A program made the translations under genes and the position numbers. The notes below the pieces were generated by a model. That model was given only the letters and a program-made list of their open reading frames with translations. It did not search any database and was not told the origin of the DNA. Below are positions 26,700-35,427 of a stretch of 64,000 bases of DNA, piece after piece. Location of the stretch: contig NZ_JAUSXC010000001.1 in NCBI RefSeq assembly GCF_030823405.1, positions 1,657,001 to 1,721,000 on the forward strand. Direction: 5' to 3'. The DNA comes from Chryseobacterium ginsenosidimutans. GTDB lineage: Bacteria; Bacteroidota; Bacteroidia; Flavobacteriales; Weeksellaceae. How positions within the stretch are numbered: the stretch's first letter is position 1; every line of letters starts with the position of its first letter.

Positions 26700-27821
26700 T
26701 TATTTTTTACTGTTATTTCTTAATATACCATCTGCAATATCTTGCAGTTTTCCTTGAGATTCGGCGTCAGATTCATTTGAAAGGACCACTATACCCATAT
26801 TTTTTGAAGGATAAATCTGAAGCACACTCGAAAAACCAAATGTTCCGCCTGTATGATAAATAGTTTTTGTTCCATCATCGTAATTATTTAATCTCCAATA
26901 TAATCCTATTTGATCACCTTCACCTTTTACAGTGGGAGTGTGAGAGGCTTTTACATATTTATCCTTTTCATTCAGATGATATTGCATGTATTTTACCAAA
27001 TCTTCTGTTGTTGAAAGAATTCCGCCTGTTGGAGCCATAATCGTTGTAATATTTCTAGGCATTACTTTTCCTTTTTCATTATAACAAGTCAATAGCTTTG
27101 AAGAATCTGTACCAACAATGGTTCGACTCATATTTAAAGGCTTTGTTATATATTCTGAAAGTAAATCTTCATAACTTTTATGATATACCTTTTCTAAAAT
27201 ATCACCTGCAATCTGTGTTGCCACATTGGAGTATTTATAATCTGTTCCGGGTACAAAAGCCAATTTAGCCTGATGAAGATCTTCATAAAATTTCTTCTTA
27301 GAGTAATTTTTGTAAAAATCAGATAATATCAAAGCTACAGAATCCATCGGCTTTTTAAATGTTTCAGACTGATCCGGCAAAAATTGTGGAAGTCCCGAAG
27401 AATGATTCGTAAGATGAGCAACCGTTATCGAATGTTTTTCAAACTCAAGATTTGGATAATTTCCATCTAAATATTTTCGGATATCATCATCCGGCTTTAT
27501 TTTACCATCTACCAAAGCATGAGCTAAAAGTGTTCCTGTAAATGTTTTTGTGATAGATGCAATCTCATAAACACTTTTGGAAGTCGGAAGTTCTGATTTT
27601 CCTAATTCTGTTGTTCCATAATTATAAAAATAACTTTTACCATCCTTAAAAATACCTATGGAAATCCCGACACGAGCTGGATTTTCCATATAAACAGACG
27701 CTTCCTTTTGAACAAGTTTATCAAGTTCAGTTTTCATAGGATTGTCTGTAGGAATTTTCTTGTTTTGTGAATTACACGAGAATATCGCGAAGCACAATGG
27801 TAAAAGCAATTGGATTTTCAT
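26700..27821 (-). CDS. Serine beta-lactamase-fold hydrolase lipoprotein
   Basis: The protein has 373 aa. Lipobox at FAIFSC (Cys16). The class C beta-lactamase/esterase motifs are complete: SITK at residues 89-92, YSN at 197-199 and HTG at 323-325. The HTG box in place of KTG is usual for the esterase/peptidase members of this family, so a D-peptidase or esterase role in the periplasm is likelier than antibiotic resistance. Its start lies 3 bases from the rlmB stop, so it is co-transcribed. Confidence 0.88.
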   Translation of the reverse strand: MKIQLLLPLCFAIFSCNSQNKKIPTDNPMKTELDKLVQKEASVYMENPARVGISIGIFKDGKSYFYNYGTTELGKSELPTSKSVYEIASITKTFTGTLLAHALVDGKIKPDDDIRKYLDGNYPNLEFEKHSITVAHLTNHSSGLPQFLPDQSETFKKPMDSVALILSDFYKNYSKKKFYEDLHQAKLAFVPGTDYKYSNVATQIAGDILEKVYHKSYEDLLSEYITKPLNMSRTIVGTDSSKLLTCYNEKGKVMPRNITTIMAPTGGILSTTEDLVKYMQYHLNEKDKYVKASHTPTVKGEGDQIGLYWRLNNYDDGTKTIYHTGGTFGFSSVLQIYPSKNMGIVVLSNESDAESQGKLQDIADGILRNNSKK

Positions 27822-27824
27822 ATC

Positions 27825-28583
27825 TTATAGATTGGTAGTCACAGTCATTTTCTGTCTTACCGCTTCATACAAAATCGCTCCACAAGCGACAGAAACATTC
27901 AGAGATTGCGTTTTTCCTTCAATCGGAAGCTTTATTTTTTCATCTGCATGATGCAAAACTTCCTTAGAAATTCCCGTTTCTTCGTTACCCATTACAATAG
28001 CGCAAGGTTCTGTAAAATTAACATCATAAATTAATTTCTGAGCCTTTTCGCTTGCTGCAAATACAGAAATTCCGCTTTGTTGAAGAAAATCTACAACGTG
28101 CGCAAGATTAGGTTCTTTGCAAATTTTAATATTATAAAGTGCTCCTGCTGAGGTTTTTATAGCATCAGAATTAATAGGTGCTCCTCCTTTTTCCGGAATG
28201 ATCACGGCGTGAACGCCAACACATTCTGCAGTTCTGCAGATGGCTCCGAAATTTCTAACATCTGTCAATCGATCCAAAATCAATAGAAATGGAGTTTTTC
28301 CTTCTTCAAATAATTGAGGAACAATGTCTTCCACTTTATGAAACGGAACATCAGATATAAATGCGACAACACCCTGATGGTTTTTTCTTGTAAATCTGTT
28401 CAGTTTTTCAACCGGAACATAGTTGGGACGTATTTTATTTTTGGCTAAAATTGTCTTCAATTCTGCATAAATATCCCCTTGCAATGCGTTTTGCACGAAA
28501 ACTTTATCAATTGTTTTTCCTGCTTCAATTGCTTCAATTACCGGACGAAGCCCGAAAATAAAATCGTCTTTTTTATCTGTCAT
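27825..28583 (-). CDS. rlmB: 23S rRNA (guanosine-2'-O)-methyltransferase RlmB
   Basis: The 252-aa SpoU-class SPOUT enzyme methylates the ribose of a 23S rRNA guanosine in the peptidyl-transferase region (G2251 in E. coli). It has the N-terminal substrate-binding domain (FGLRPVIEAIEAGKTIDKV) and the three SPOUT motifs: DVRNFGAICRTAE near residue 155, VMGNEETGIS near 205 and LPIEGKTQSLNVSVACGAIL near 225. The dinB gene ends one base before its start region, so translation is probably coupled. Confidence 0.93.
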   Translation of the reverse strand: MTDKKDDFIFGLRPVIEAIEAGKTIDKVFVQNALQGDIYAELKTILAKNKIRPNYVPVEKLNRFTRKNHQGVVAFISDVPFHKVEDIVPQLFEEGKTPFLLILDRLTDVRNFGAICRTAECVGVHAVIIPEKGGAPINSDAIKTSAGALYNIKICKEPNLAHVVDFLQQSGISVFAASEKAQKLIYDVNFTEPCAIVMGNEETGISKEVLHHADEKIKLPIEGKTQSLNVSVACGAILYEAVRQKMTVTTNL

Positions 28584-28584
28584 T

Positions 28585-29055
28585 TTAATATTTTTCTCCT
28601 AAAATTGCTCTTTTTTGCGACATTACATATCCGTAATGCAAACTCTCATGCATGTTGTTAAAAATAATGGCATCCTGAATGCTCTTCAGATCCATCCCGA
28701 AACTTGTCGTGTAAGGCGTATAATCTGAAAAAAAGTCACTGTCATAATCTTTCATCAAAATCTTTGAAGTTTCAGTAAGTAAGAATTCAAGATCTTCTAC
28801 TTCTGATTTCTGAACATTTAAGTTCGGCAATGTTCCCTTTTTGTAAGTTTCGATCCAGTATTTATCAATTCTGAAAGGGTTTCCGCTTAGATAATAATGT
28901 AAAAGCTGCTGAGTGGCAACGGTGTGCGCAATATTCCAGTAAAGATTATTGTTAAAACCATCAGGAATCAACAAAAGGTCTTCATGAGAAGTATTTTGTA
29001 AAATATCCAGAAGGTTTTTTCTTACCTGTCTGTGAGCTTGAAAATGATAATTCAT
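28585..29055 (-). CDS. DinB-family four-helix protein
   Basis: The 156-aa protein has the DinB/YfiT-like layout of four helices. Candidate metal-binding His residues lie in NIAHTVATQQLLHYY near residue 47 and in NNMHESLHYGYVMSQKR near 135. Members are often thiol-dependent transferases that use bacillithiol or mycothiol, which fits the nearby ypdA, but some have lost activity. It is the first gene of the minus-strand operon ending at 25632. Confidence 0.85.
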   Translation of the reverse strand: MNYHFQAHRQVRKNLLDILQNTSHEDLLLIPDGFNNNLYWNIAHTVATQQLLHYYLSGNPFRIDKYWIETYKKGTLPNLNVQKSEVEDLEFLLTETSKILMKDYDSDFFSDYTPYTTSFGMDLKSIQDAIIFNNMHESLHYGYVMSQKRAILGEKY

Positions 29056-29075
29056 TTTGCAAAATTTTTAATCAC

Positions 29076-29083
29076 CAAAAATA
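29076..29083 (-). promoter_or_regulatory. -7 promoter box of the dinB-rlmB operon
   Basis: Minus-strand TATTTTTG matches TAnnTTTG, 20 bases before the dinB start. Confidence 0.55.
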
Positions 29084-29306
29084 GTTTAATAAACTGGAAA
29101 TGACAATTTTTGAAACGCCGATTAAAGCAAAATTTATATATATTTATGAAAAAGTTGAATAATCTTATTGAGTTTTAAGGTTTCGACTATTCTGAATCTC
29201 GCATTGTTGCTGGAATATTTAACAAACTTTAACTCAAATATGGCATTAATTGTGTTGATTAATGCAAGTAATTATTAGAAATTTACCAATTATTTTAAAT
29301 TAGACT

Positions 29307-30311
29307 ATGTCAGATACATATCAAGCAGAAGATATTCGTCAGTTGACGGAAAAAGTAAAGGAGAAAAACTATTTATTTGATCTTCTGAGACAGGAAATTA
29401 ATAAAGTTATTATCGGTCAGGAGTATATGATAGACCGCCTTTTGGTAGGGCTTTTGGGAAATGGTCACGTTCTTTTGGAGGGTGTTCCGGGTTTGGCAAA
29501 AACTTTAGCGATAAAAACTTTGGCAGAAGCTGTACACGGTGATTTTTCAAGAATTCAGTTTACACCCGATTTGCTTCCTGCAGATGTGGTAGGAACGATG
29601 ATTTTCAATATCAAAGACAATGATTTTTCAATAAAAAGAGGTCCTGTTTTTGCAAATTTTGTCCTTGCGGATGAGATCAACCGTGCTCCTGCAAAAGTGC
29701 AATCGGCTCTTTTGGAAGTCATGCAGGAAAAGCAGGTGACAATCGGAGATGAAACTATGAAACTTCCGAAGCCGTTTTTGGTATTGGCAACTCAGAACCC
29801 GATCGATCAGGAAGGAACTTATCTTTTACCAGAAGCTCAAAGCGACCGTTTTATGTTGAAATGTACGATCGATTATCCTGAATTTGAGGATGAAAGAAAA
29901 GTAATGAGAATGGTTTCTACTTCACATCAGCCGGAAATTAAACCTGTGATTTCTTTACAGGATATTGTTGATGCTAAAGAATTGATTAATCAGATCTATT
30001 TAGACGAAAAGATAGAAAAATATATCTTGGATATGGTTTTTGCAACGCGTTATCCTGAAAATTACGGACTTTCTGATCTTAAAAATTATATCAGTTTCGG
30101 TGCATCTCCGAGAGCTTCAATCAACTTGGCGATCGCATCCAGAGCCTATGCATTCTTGAGAGGAAGAGCATTTGTAATTCCTGAAGATGTAAAATCTTTG
30201 GCGAAAGATGTGTTGAGACACAGAATTGGTTTAACTTTCGAAGCAGAAGCGGAAGAAATTTCATCAGAAGAAATTGTCAACAGAATTTTGGCTAAAATTC
30301 AGGCTCCTTAA
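29307..30311 (+). CDS. MoxR-type AAA+ ATPase
   Basis: The protein has 334 aa. Walker A is GVPGLAKT near residues 58-65, Walker B is VLADEINRAP near 120-129, and the sensor region is LATQNPIDQEGTYLLPEAQSDRF. It also has the C-terminal winged segment FEAEAEEISSEEIV. MoxR ATPases act as chaperones that load metal or assemble complexes with VWA-domain proteins, and here DUF58, BatA and BatB follow. It is the first gene of the Bat (Bacteroides aerotolerance) operon. Confidence 0.93.
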   Translation: MSDTYQAEDIRQLTEKVKEKNYLFDLLRQEINKVIIGQEYMIDRLLVGLLGNGHVLLEGVPGLAKTLAIKTLAEAVHGDFSRIQFTPDLLPADVVGTMIFNIKDNDFSIKRGPVFANFVLADEINRAPAKVQSALLEVMQEKQVTIGDETMKLPKPFLVLATQNPIDQEGTYLLPEAQSDRFMLKCTIDYPEFEDERKVMRMVSTSHQPEIKPVISLQDIVDAKELINQIYLDEKIEKYILDMVFATRYPENYGLSDLKNYISFGASPRASINLAIASRAYAFLRGRAFVIPEDVKSLAKDVLRHRIGLTFEAEAEEISSEEIVNRILAKIQAP

Positions 30312-30318
30312 TTTTTCA

Positions 30319-30774
30319 ATGGAAGAAATTATAATCAGAAAAGCAGTTCAGCAAGATTGTGCTCCGATGTTGGGGTTAATTAAAGAATTGGCCGACTATG
30401 AAAAAGCTTTGCATGAAGTTACCTTAACTTTAAAGCAGTTTATTGAAGATGGGTTCGGGAAATCTCCGGTTTGGGGAGCTTTTGTAGCGGAATTTAATGG
30501 AGAAATTGTTGGTATCTCATTGTATTACGATAGGTATTCAACGTGGAAAGGAAGAAGATTGTATCTGGAAGATTTGGTAGTGACAGAAAAATTGAGAGGA
30601 AAACAAATCGGAAAGAAGCTATTTGAAATGACAATGGAATACGGAAAATCAAACCAATACAGCGGAATGGTTTTCCAGGTGTTGAATTGGAATGAACCGG
30701 CAATTAATTTCTACAAAAAATACAGTCCGAAATTTGATGATGAATGGTTTAATGTTTCTATTGAGTTTAAATAA
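30319..30774 (+). CDS. GNAT acetyltransferase, diamine/spermidine type
   Basis: The protein has 151 aa from the ATG at 30319; upstream extension would overlap the moxR gene and add unrelated residues. The acetyl-CoA loop LRGKQIGKKLF lies near residue 95. The segments LYYDRYSTWKGRRLYLEDL and VLNWNEPAINFYKKY closely resemble the spermidine/spermine N1-acetyltransferase pattern. It is an unusual insert between moxR and DUF58 in this operon and may be there by chance. Substrate inferred from the motif only. Confidence 0.85.
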   Translation: MEEIIIRKAVQQDCAPMLGLIKELADYEKALHEVTLTLKQFIEDGFGKSPVWGAFVAEFNGEIVGISLYYDRYSTWKGRRLYLEDLVVTEKLRGKQIGKKLFEMTMEYGKSNQYSGMVFQVLNWNEPAINFYKKYSPKFDDEWFNVSIEFK

Positions 30775-30822
30775 GATGGAAGTTTTAAAACATTTAAACT
30801 CTAATATCCTCAAATATAAAAT

Positions 30823-31686
30823 ATGCAGATAAAAGATATTGTAAAAAAAGTCAAGCAGATAGAAATCCGTACTCGAAAGAAGACGGAAGCTTCTTTGATG
30901 GGACAATATCACAGTGCTTTTAAAGGGCAGGGAATGACTTTTTCGGAGGTTCGTCCGTATCAGTTTGGCGATGAAATCCGTAGAATCGACTGGAATAAAA
31001 CGGCCCGTTTCCGTGAACCTTTCGTAAAGGTAATGGAAGAGGAAAGGGAATTGACGATGATGATTTTGGTTGATATTTCAGCTTCGATGGATTATGGTAC
31101 AAAAAATCAGTTGAAAAGAGAATATGTTGCCGAAATTGCTGCAAGTTTGGGATTTTCAGCCGCAGGAAATAATGATAAAGTGGGATTGATTTTATTTGCT
31201 GATAAGGTTTATAAAGTTATTCCGCCACAAAAAGGAAGAAAACATATTTTGTCGATTATCAGTAATATTCTAACGGCAGATTACATTCCGGCAGAATCCA
31301 AAATCGACAAAGCAATGGAATATATGATGGGAATTTTTAAAAGAAAATCTCTGGTGTTTCTTTTCTCCGATTTTGAAGATGAATATGATTCCAAAATGTT
31401 AAGAGTGGCTTCAAAAAAGCATCAGTTGTTGGGAATGAGGATTTTTGATGACAAAGACAATGAAATTCCCGATGTTGGATATACACTTTTATATGATTCT
31501 GAAACCGGAAAACAAGTTTGGGCAAATACTTCCAACGCGAGATGGAGATATACTTTTGCAGAAGCTCAGAAACAGAAATTAAGGGCTTTGGAAGAGGATT
31601 TTGCCAATAGTTCGGCAAGTTTTATGAATATCAATACGGGTTCCGACTATTCAAAATTATTGTATAATTATTTTCAAAAGAAGTAA
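30823..31686 (+). CDS. DUF58-domain protein of the Bat operon
   Basis: The 287-aa protein has the DUF58 signature EVRPYQFGDEIRRIDWNKTAR near residues 38-58, then a VWA-like region with the MIDAS motif DISAS near 82. It has no signal peptide or membrane helix. In MoxR systems the DUF58 protein is the soluble partner of the ATPase. Its stop codon directly abuts the TTG start of the next gene. Confidence 0.92.
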   Translation: MQIKDIVKKVKQIEIRTRKKTEASLMGQYHSAFKGQGMTFSEVRPYQFGDEIRRIDWNKTARFREPFVKVMEEERELTMMILVDISASMDYGTKNQLKREYVAEIAASLGFSAAGNNDKVGLILFADKVYKVIPPQKGRKHILSIISNILTADYIPAESKIDKAMEYMMGIFKRKSLVFLFSDFEDEYDSKMLRVASKKHQLLGMRIFDDKDNEIPDVGYTLLYDSETGKQVWANTSNARWRYTFAEAQKQKLRALEEDFANSSASFMNINTGSDYSKLLYNYFQKK

Positions 31687-32589
31687 TTGAAATTGAAAAA
31701 ACTATTATTTATATTTTGTTTTTTAATCTGTGCAAATGCTTTTTCACAGATACTTTCTTCCAGTGTTGAGAAGAAAACTATCGCTTTGGGAGAAGTGAAT
31801 CATATTGTTGTGACGATTAATAATCTGAAAAATCAAAAAGTTTCTGCAGCTCCTGAAAACGAATTGCTGCCTTTTCATTTTGAAGAAGTAAAAGACAGTA
31901 TCGCACAAACTCAGGATGTGTATTACAGAAGAATTGAGTTTGCTGTTTTTGATGAAGGAAAATTCACTATTCCTGAGCTTGAGTTTAGAGTCGGAGATAA
32001 AATTTTAAAAACAATTCCTTATGAAATTGATGTGATCAATACGGCTCAAAAGTCAGATCCGATCAATGATATTATGAATAATAAAAATGTAAAACTTGAA
32101 GTAACCGATTATTGGGAATTGTACAAGTTTTATATTTTGGCCGCAATTGCTGTTATTTGTTTGATTATTGCAATTGTGATGTTTGTAAAATATGGTAGAA
32201 AATCTAAAAATTCACCTGTTGTTGCTACGAATCAGACTTTAAAAGAGCTAGACTCTCTTAAAAAGAAAAAATATGTGGAAAGTGGAAATTACCGTTCATT
32301 CTATGTTGAATTGATCGAGATTTCACGAAAATTTATTACTAAACAATATCATTTGCCGGCAGATGTCTTGTTGACGGATGATTTGATTGATTTGATGAAG
32401 AAAAACAATACGATTTCTCAGGAAAATGAAAGGGTAGTTGGAGATGTATTTTTAAGAGGTGACCTTGTGAAATTTGCAAAAACCTTTCCTGATAAGGAAA
32501 CGATGGAAAAAGATCTTGCGGAGATCAGAGACTTTGTAAAAAGATCATCAAAAGATCTGGAATTTGAAAACTTGAGAAAGGATGTTTAA
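31687..32589 (+). CDS. Membrane protein of the Bat operon
   Basis: The protein has 300 aa. The TTG at 31687 follows the DUF58 stop with no gap; a second TTG two codons on is an alternative. It has a signal peptide (LLFIFCFLICANAFSQ), a periplasmic beta-rich part, one membrane helix near residues 148-170 (FYILAAIAVICLIIAIVMFV), then a cytoplasmic helical part. This is the layout of the DUF4381-like or small BatD-like protein between DUF58 and BatA. It overlaps batA by 8 bases. Confidence 0.8.
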   Translation: MKLKKLLFIFCFLICANAFSQILSSSVEKKTIALGEVNHIVVTINNLKNQKVSAAPENELLPFHFEEVKDSIAQTQDVYYRRIEFAVFDEGKFTIPELEFRVGDKILKTIPYEIDVINTAQKSDPINDIMNNKNVKLEVTDYWELYKFYILAAIAVICLIIAIVMFVKYGRKSKNSPVVATNQTLKELDSLKKKKYVESGNYRSFYVELIEISRKFITKQYHLPADVLLTDDLIDLMKKNNTISQENERVVGDVFLRGDLVKFAKTFPDKETMEKDLAEIRDFVKRSSKDLEFENLRKDV

Positions 32590-33574
32590 TTTTGAGTTTT
32601 TTAGTCCGTGGTTTTTAGCACTTTTCTTTTTGTTTATTCCTCTTTTATTCAGAGATGTGAGCAAACAGAAAAGGAAAGGTATAAAAGTTCCGACCGTCAA
32701 AAATATGGGCGACAGTGGTGGAATCCAAATCGTGATGTTTTTATTGAAAATTTCAAAATACATCATTCTTTCCGCTTTGATTATTGCGATGGCAAGACCA
32801 AGAACTTTTACCATTTCGCAGGACAGAGACGATACAAAAGGGATCGATATTATGCTCTCTGTTGATGTTTCTTTAAGTATGTTGGCGAAAGATCTGACGC
32901 CGGATCGTTTGACAGCCTTAAAAGATATCGCTATAAAATTCGTGGATAAAAGACCGAATGACAGGATTGGTTTGGTAGCATATTCCGGAGAGGCTTTTAC
33001 GAAAGTTCCGGTAACTTCTGATCATCAAGTTGTTATTGATGAATTACAGAATTTAAATCCTTTAGAACTACAACCTGGAACTGCGATTGGAGAAGGACTT
33101 TCTGTAGCGGTCAATCACCTGAAAAACAGCAAAGCAAAAAGCAAAATCATCATCTTAATGACAGATGGTGTTAATACAATTGAAAATGCGATGCCTCCTG
33201 CCATTGCTGCAGAACTGGCTAAAAATAACGGGATAAAAGTGTATTCTATCGGAATAGGAACCAATGGATATGCCTTGATGCCTACTCAGACAGATATTTT
33301 TGGGGATTTGGTTTTCACCGAAACAGAAGTGAAAATTGATGAGCCTGTGTTGAAAGAAGTAGCTCAGATGACGGGTGGAAAATATTTCAGAGCGACATCA
33401 AACAGTAGTTTGGAAGAAGTTTATGATGAAATTAATCAATTGGAGAAATCTGACGTAAAGGTTTCTAAATTATTTAATTATCAGGAATATTTTAAAATTT
33501 TCCTTTGGATTGCCTTAGGAATGTTATTTTTTGATGCATTATTGAGGTGGGGTTTTTATAAAATTTTAAGTTAA
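32582..33574 (+). CDS. batA: VWA-domain membrane protein BatA
   Basis: The 330-aa protein has two N-terminal membrane helices, a periplasm- or cytoplasm-facing von Willebrand factor A domain with MIDAS motif DVSLS near residue 95 and the MTDGVNT loop near 200, then a final helix (FKIFLWIALGMLFFDALL). BatA is a core member of the aerotolerance operon described in Bacteroides; its molecular role is unsettled. The ATG overlaps the previous stop, and its own TAA overlaps the ATG of batB by one base. Confidence 0.92.
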   Translation: MFNFEFFSPWFLALFFLFIPLLFRDVSKQKRKGIKVPTVKNMGDSGGIQIVMFLLKISKYIILSALIIAMARPRTFTISQDRDDTKGIDIMLSVDVSLSMLAKDLTPDRLTALKDIAIKFVDKRPNDRIGLVAYSGEAFTKVPVTSDHQVVIDELQNLNPLELQPGTAIGEGLSVAVNHLKNSKAKSKIIILMTDGVNTIENAMPPAIAAELAKNNGIKVYSIGIGTNGYALMPTQTDIFGDLVFTETEVKIDEPVLKEVAQMTGGKYFRATSNSSLEEVYDEINQLEKSDVKVSKLFNYQEYFKIFLWIALGMLFFDALLRWGFYKILS

Positions 33575-34581
33575 TGGATTGGTATTTAGGGAATTATTGG
33601 TACTTGTTGTTGCTGTTGCTTTTGCCGCTGTTAGCTGTTTTTTTGATCCGTTATTTGAAATGGAAAAAAAAGAAACGTGAAATTTTTGCAGACAGCCAAT
33701 TTCATGAACATTTATTTGAGAAAAGATCCGGATTTACTAGATTTTTTCCTGCTTTATATTTATTGGGAACATTATTCTTAATCTTTTCAATTATTGATTT
33801 ATTAAGCGGTTCAGAAGAAATTAAAACCAATCAGAAATTAAATAATGTCATTTTCATGTTGGATGTTTCCAATTCAATGAATGCAGAAGATATTAATCCT
33901 AGCCGTTTAACGGAAGCGAAAAATCTAATGCTTCAAATGATGCAGAAGATGAAAAGTGATAAAGTAGGGATCGTTATTTTTGCGGGGCAGGCAACTTCAA
34001 TCATGCCTTTGACAACAGACTATAACTCTGCGGAAACTTATATCAGCGGTATTGAAACCAATTCTATGCAGATTCAGGGGACTGATTTTTTAAACGGAAT
34101 CAAAATTGCCGCCGAGAAATTTAAAAACGTAGGCAAAGATGCCAGAAAAGTAGTTTTGCTAAGTGATGGTGAAGATAATGAAGGTAATGATGATGCAGCT
34201 ATAAAATTAGCTAAAAAAGAAGGGATAATGATAACTTCTGTAGGGATAGGTTCTGATGAAGGAGCTCCCGTTCCGGAATATGTTTTCGGACAATTAATGG
34301 GATATAAGACAGATATGTCTGGTCAAACAGTTATTTCAAAAAGGCAGACAGAAGCTTTGAAAAAAATGTCAGAATCAACCGGAGGAACATATATTGACGG
34401 AAATAATATCAATGAGGCTCCGGACAGAATCCTGGATGCTTTGCATAAGAAAATGGGATCTTCCGAGACATTGGTGAAATCACAGAATGCGAACCATTAT
34501 TATCAATATTTCCTTGCTGTATCAATGTTTTTCTTCTTTTTGATTTATATTTTTAATCCTAAAAGAGATTTTAATGTTTAA
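33574..34581 (+). CDS. batB: VWA-domain membrane protein BatB
   Basis: The 335-aa protein has the same design as BatA: two N-terminal helices, a VWA domain with DVSNS near residue 96 and VVLLSDGEDNEG near 193, and a C-terminal helix (YFLAVSMFFFFLIYIF). The BatA/BatB pair probably arose by duplication and forms a complex in the inner membrane with BatC/BatD. It starts on TAATG overlap with batA. A 99-base gap with its own promoter separates it from batC. Confidence 0.92.
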   Translation: MDWYLGNYWYLLLLLLLPLLAVFLIRYLKWKKKKREIFADSQFHEHLFEKRSGFTRFFPALYLLGTLFLIFSIIDLLSGSEEIKTNQKLNNVIFMLDVSNSMNAEDINPSRLTEAKNLMLQMMQKMKSDKVGIVIFAGQATSIMPLTTDYNSAETYISGIETNSMQIQGTDFLNGIKIAAEKFKNVGKDARKVVLLSDGEDNEGNDDAAIKLAKKEGIMITSVGIGSDEGAPVPEYVFGQLMGYKTDMSGQTVISKRQTEALKKMSESTGGTYIDGNNINEAPDRILDALHKKMGSSETLVKSQNANHYYQYFLAVSMFFFFLIYIFNPKRDFNV

Positions 34582-34666
34582 TATTCAAATTCTTTGTCTC
34601 GATTTAAGACAATTACTTTAACCGAACTTTAACAAATAAGACACTGTTTATTAACATTTAAACGAA

Positions 34667-34674
34667 TAATTTTG
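34667..34674 (+). promoter_or_regulatory. Internal promoter -7 box before batC
   Basis: TAATTTTG matches TAnnTTTG and ends 6 bases before the batC ATG at 34681, so a transcript starting here would be leaderless or nearly so. Confidence 0.6.
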
Positions 34675-34680
34675 CACTTA

Positions 34681-35427
34681 ATGAATACTAAAATCATTTT
34701 TTTGTCGTTTATAACTGCTTTCATGTGTTCAGGGTTTCTCTTTGGTCAGAAAAACTACAGGACTTTGGTGTACGAAGGCAATGAAAAATTTAACGGTAAA
34801 GATTATGATGGTGCCTCTGTAAAGTATCTGGAAGCGATAAGAGCAAACGGAAAAGATTTTACAGCACATTACAATTTAGGAAACGCATTATATAAAAGTA
34901 AAAAATACGAAGAGGCAAAGGCGGAGTTTGAAACAGCACAGAAACTATCTCAGACACTTGCAGACAAGGCGGCGGCACTTCATAATTTAGGAAATACTTA
35001 TATGCAGATGAAACAGCCGGATAAGGCTGCAAATTTTTATAAGCAATCCTTAAAACAAAATCCTTACAGCGAGGCTACAAGAAAAAATTATGAAATTGCC
35101 AAGCTGAAAGAAAAAGAAAACCAACAGAAAAAACAACAGCAAAATAACTCTGGTAAAGGAGGCGGCGGTGGTAAAGACCAAAAACAAAATGATGATCAAA
35201 AAGGAAATCCTAAAGATCAAAAGCAGGATCAGGGACAAGGTCAGCAAAATCAAGGCAAAGGGCAGGGAAATGATCCCAACCAAAGCCAGAATGATGAAGG
35301 CAAAATCCCAAAAGATCTGGAAAATCAAATACTCAACAAAGTAAGCGATAAAGAAAAAGAAACCGCCAGAAGAATTTTGAATAAAAATTCTTATTCGATG
35401 CCAGAGAGCAACGAGAAAGATTGGTGA
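34681..35427 (+). CDS. batC: TPR protein BatC
   Basis: The protein has 248 aa from the ATG at 34681; a TTG at 34672 falls inside the -7 promoter box and is rejected. It has a signal peptide (FLSFITAFMCSGFLFGQ), about three TPR units between residues 30 and 135 (DFTAHYNLGNALYKSKKYEEA, AALHNLGNTYMQMKQPDKA), then a Gln/Gly/Lys-rich low-complexity tail. It acts as a periplasmic scaffold in the Bat complex. The stop overlaps the batD ATG (TGATG). Confidence 0.92.
   Translation: MNTKIIFLSFITAFMCSGFLFGQKNYRTLVYEGNEKFNGKDYDGASVKYLEAIRANGKDFTAHYNLGNALYKSKKYEEAKAEFETAQKLSQTLADKAAALHNLGNTYMQMKQPDKAANFYKQSLKQNPYSEATRKNYEIAKLKEKENQQKKQQQNNSGKGGGGGKDQKQNDDQKGNPKDQKQDQGQGQQNQGKGQGNDPNQSQNDEGKIPKDLENQILNKVSDKEKETARRILNKNSYSMPESNEKDW

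Noticed and set aside
34672..34680. TTG start for BatC
   Set aside because: It overlaps the TAATTTTG promoter box; the ATG at 34681 directly precedes the signal peptide.
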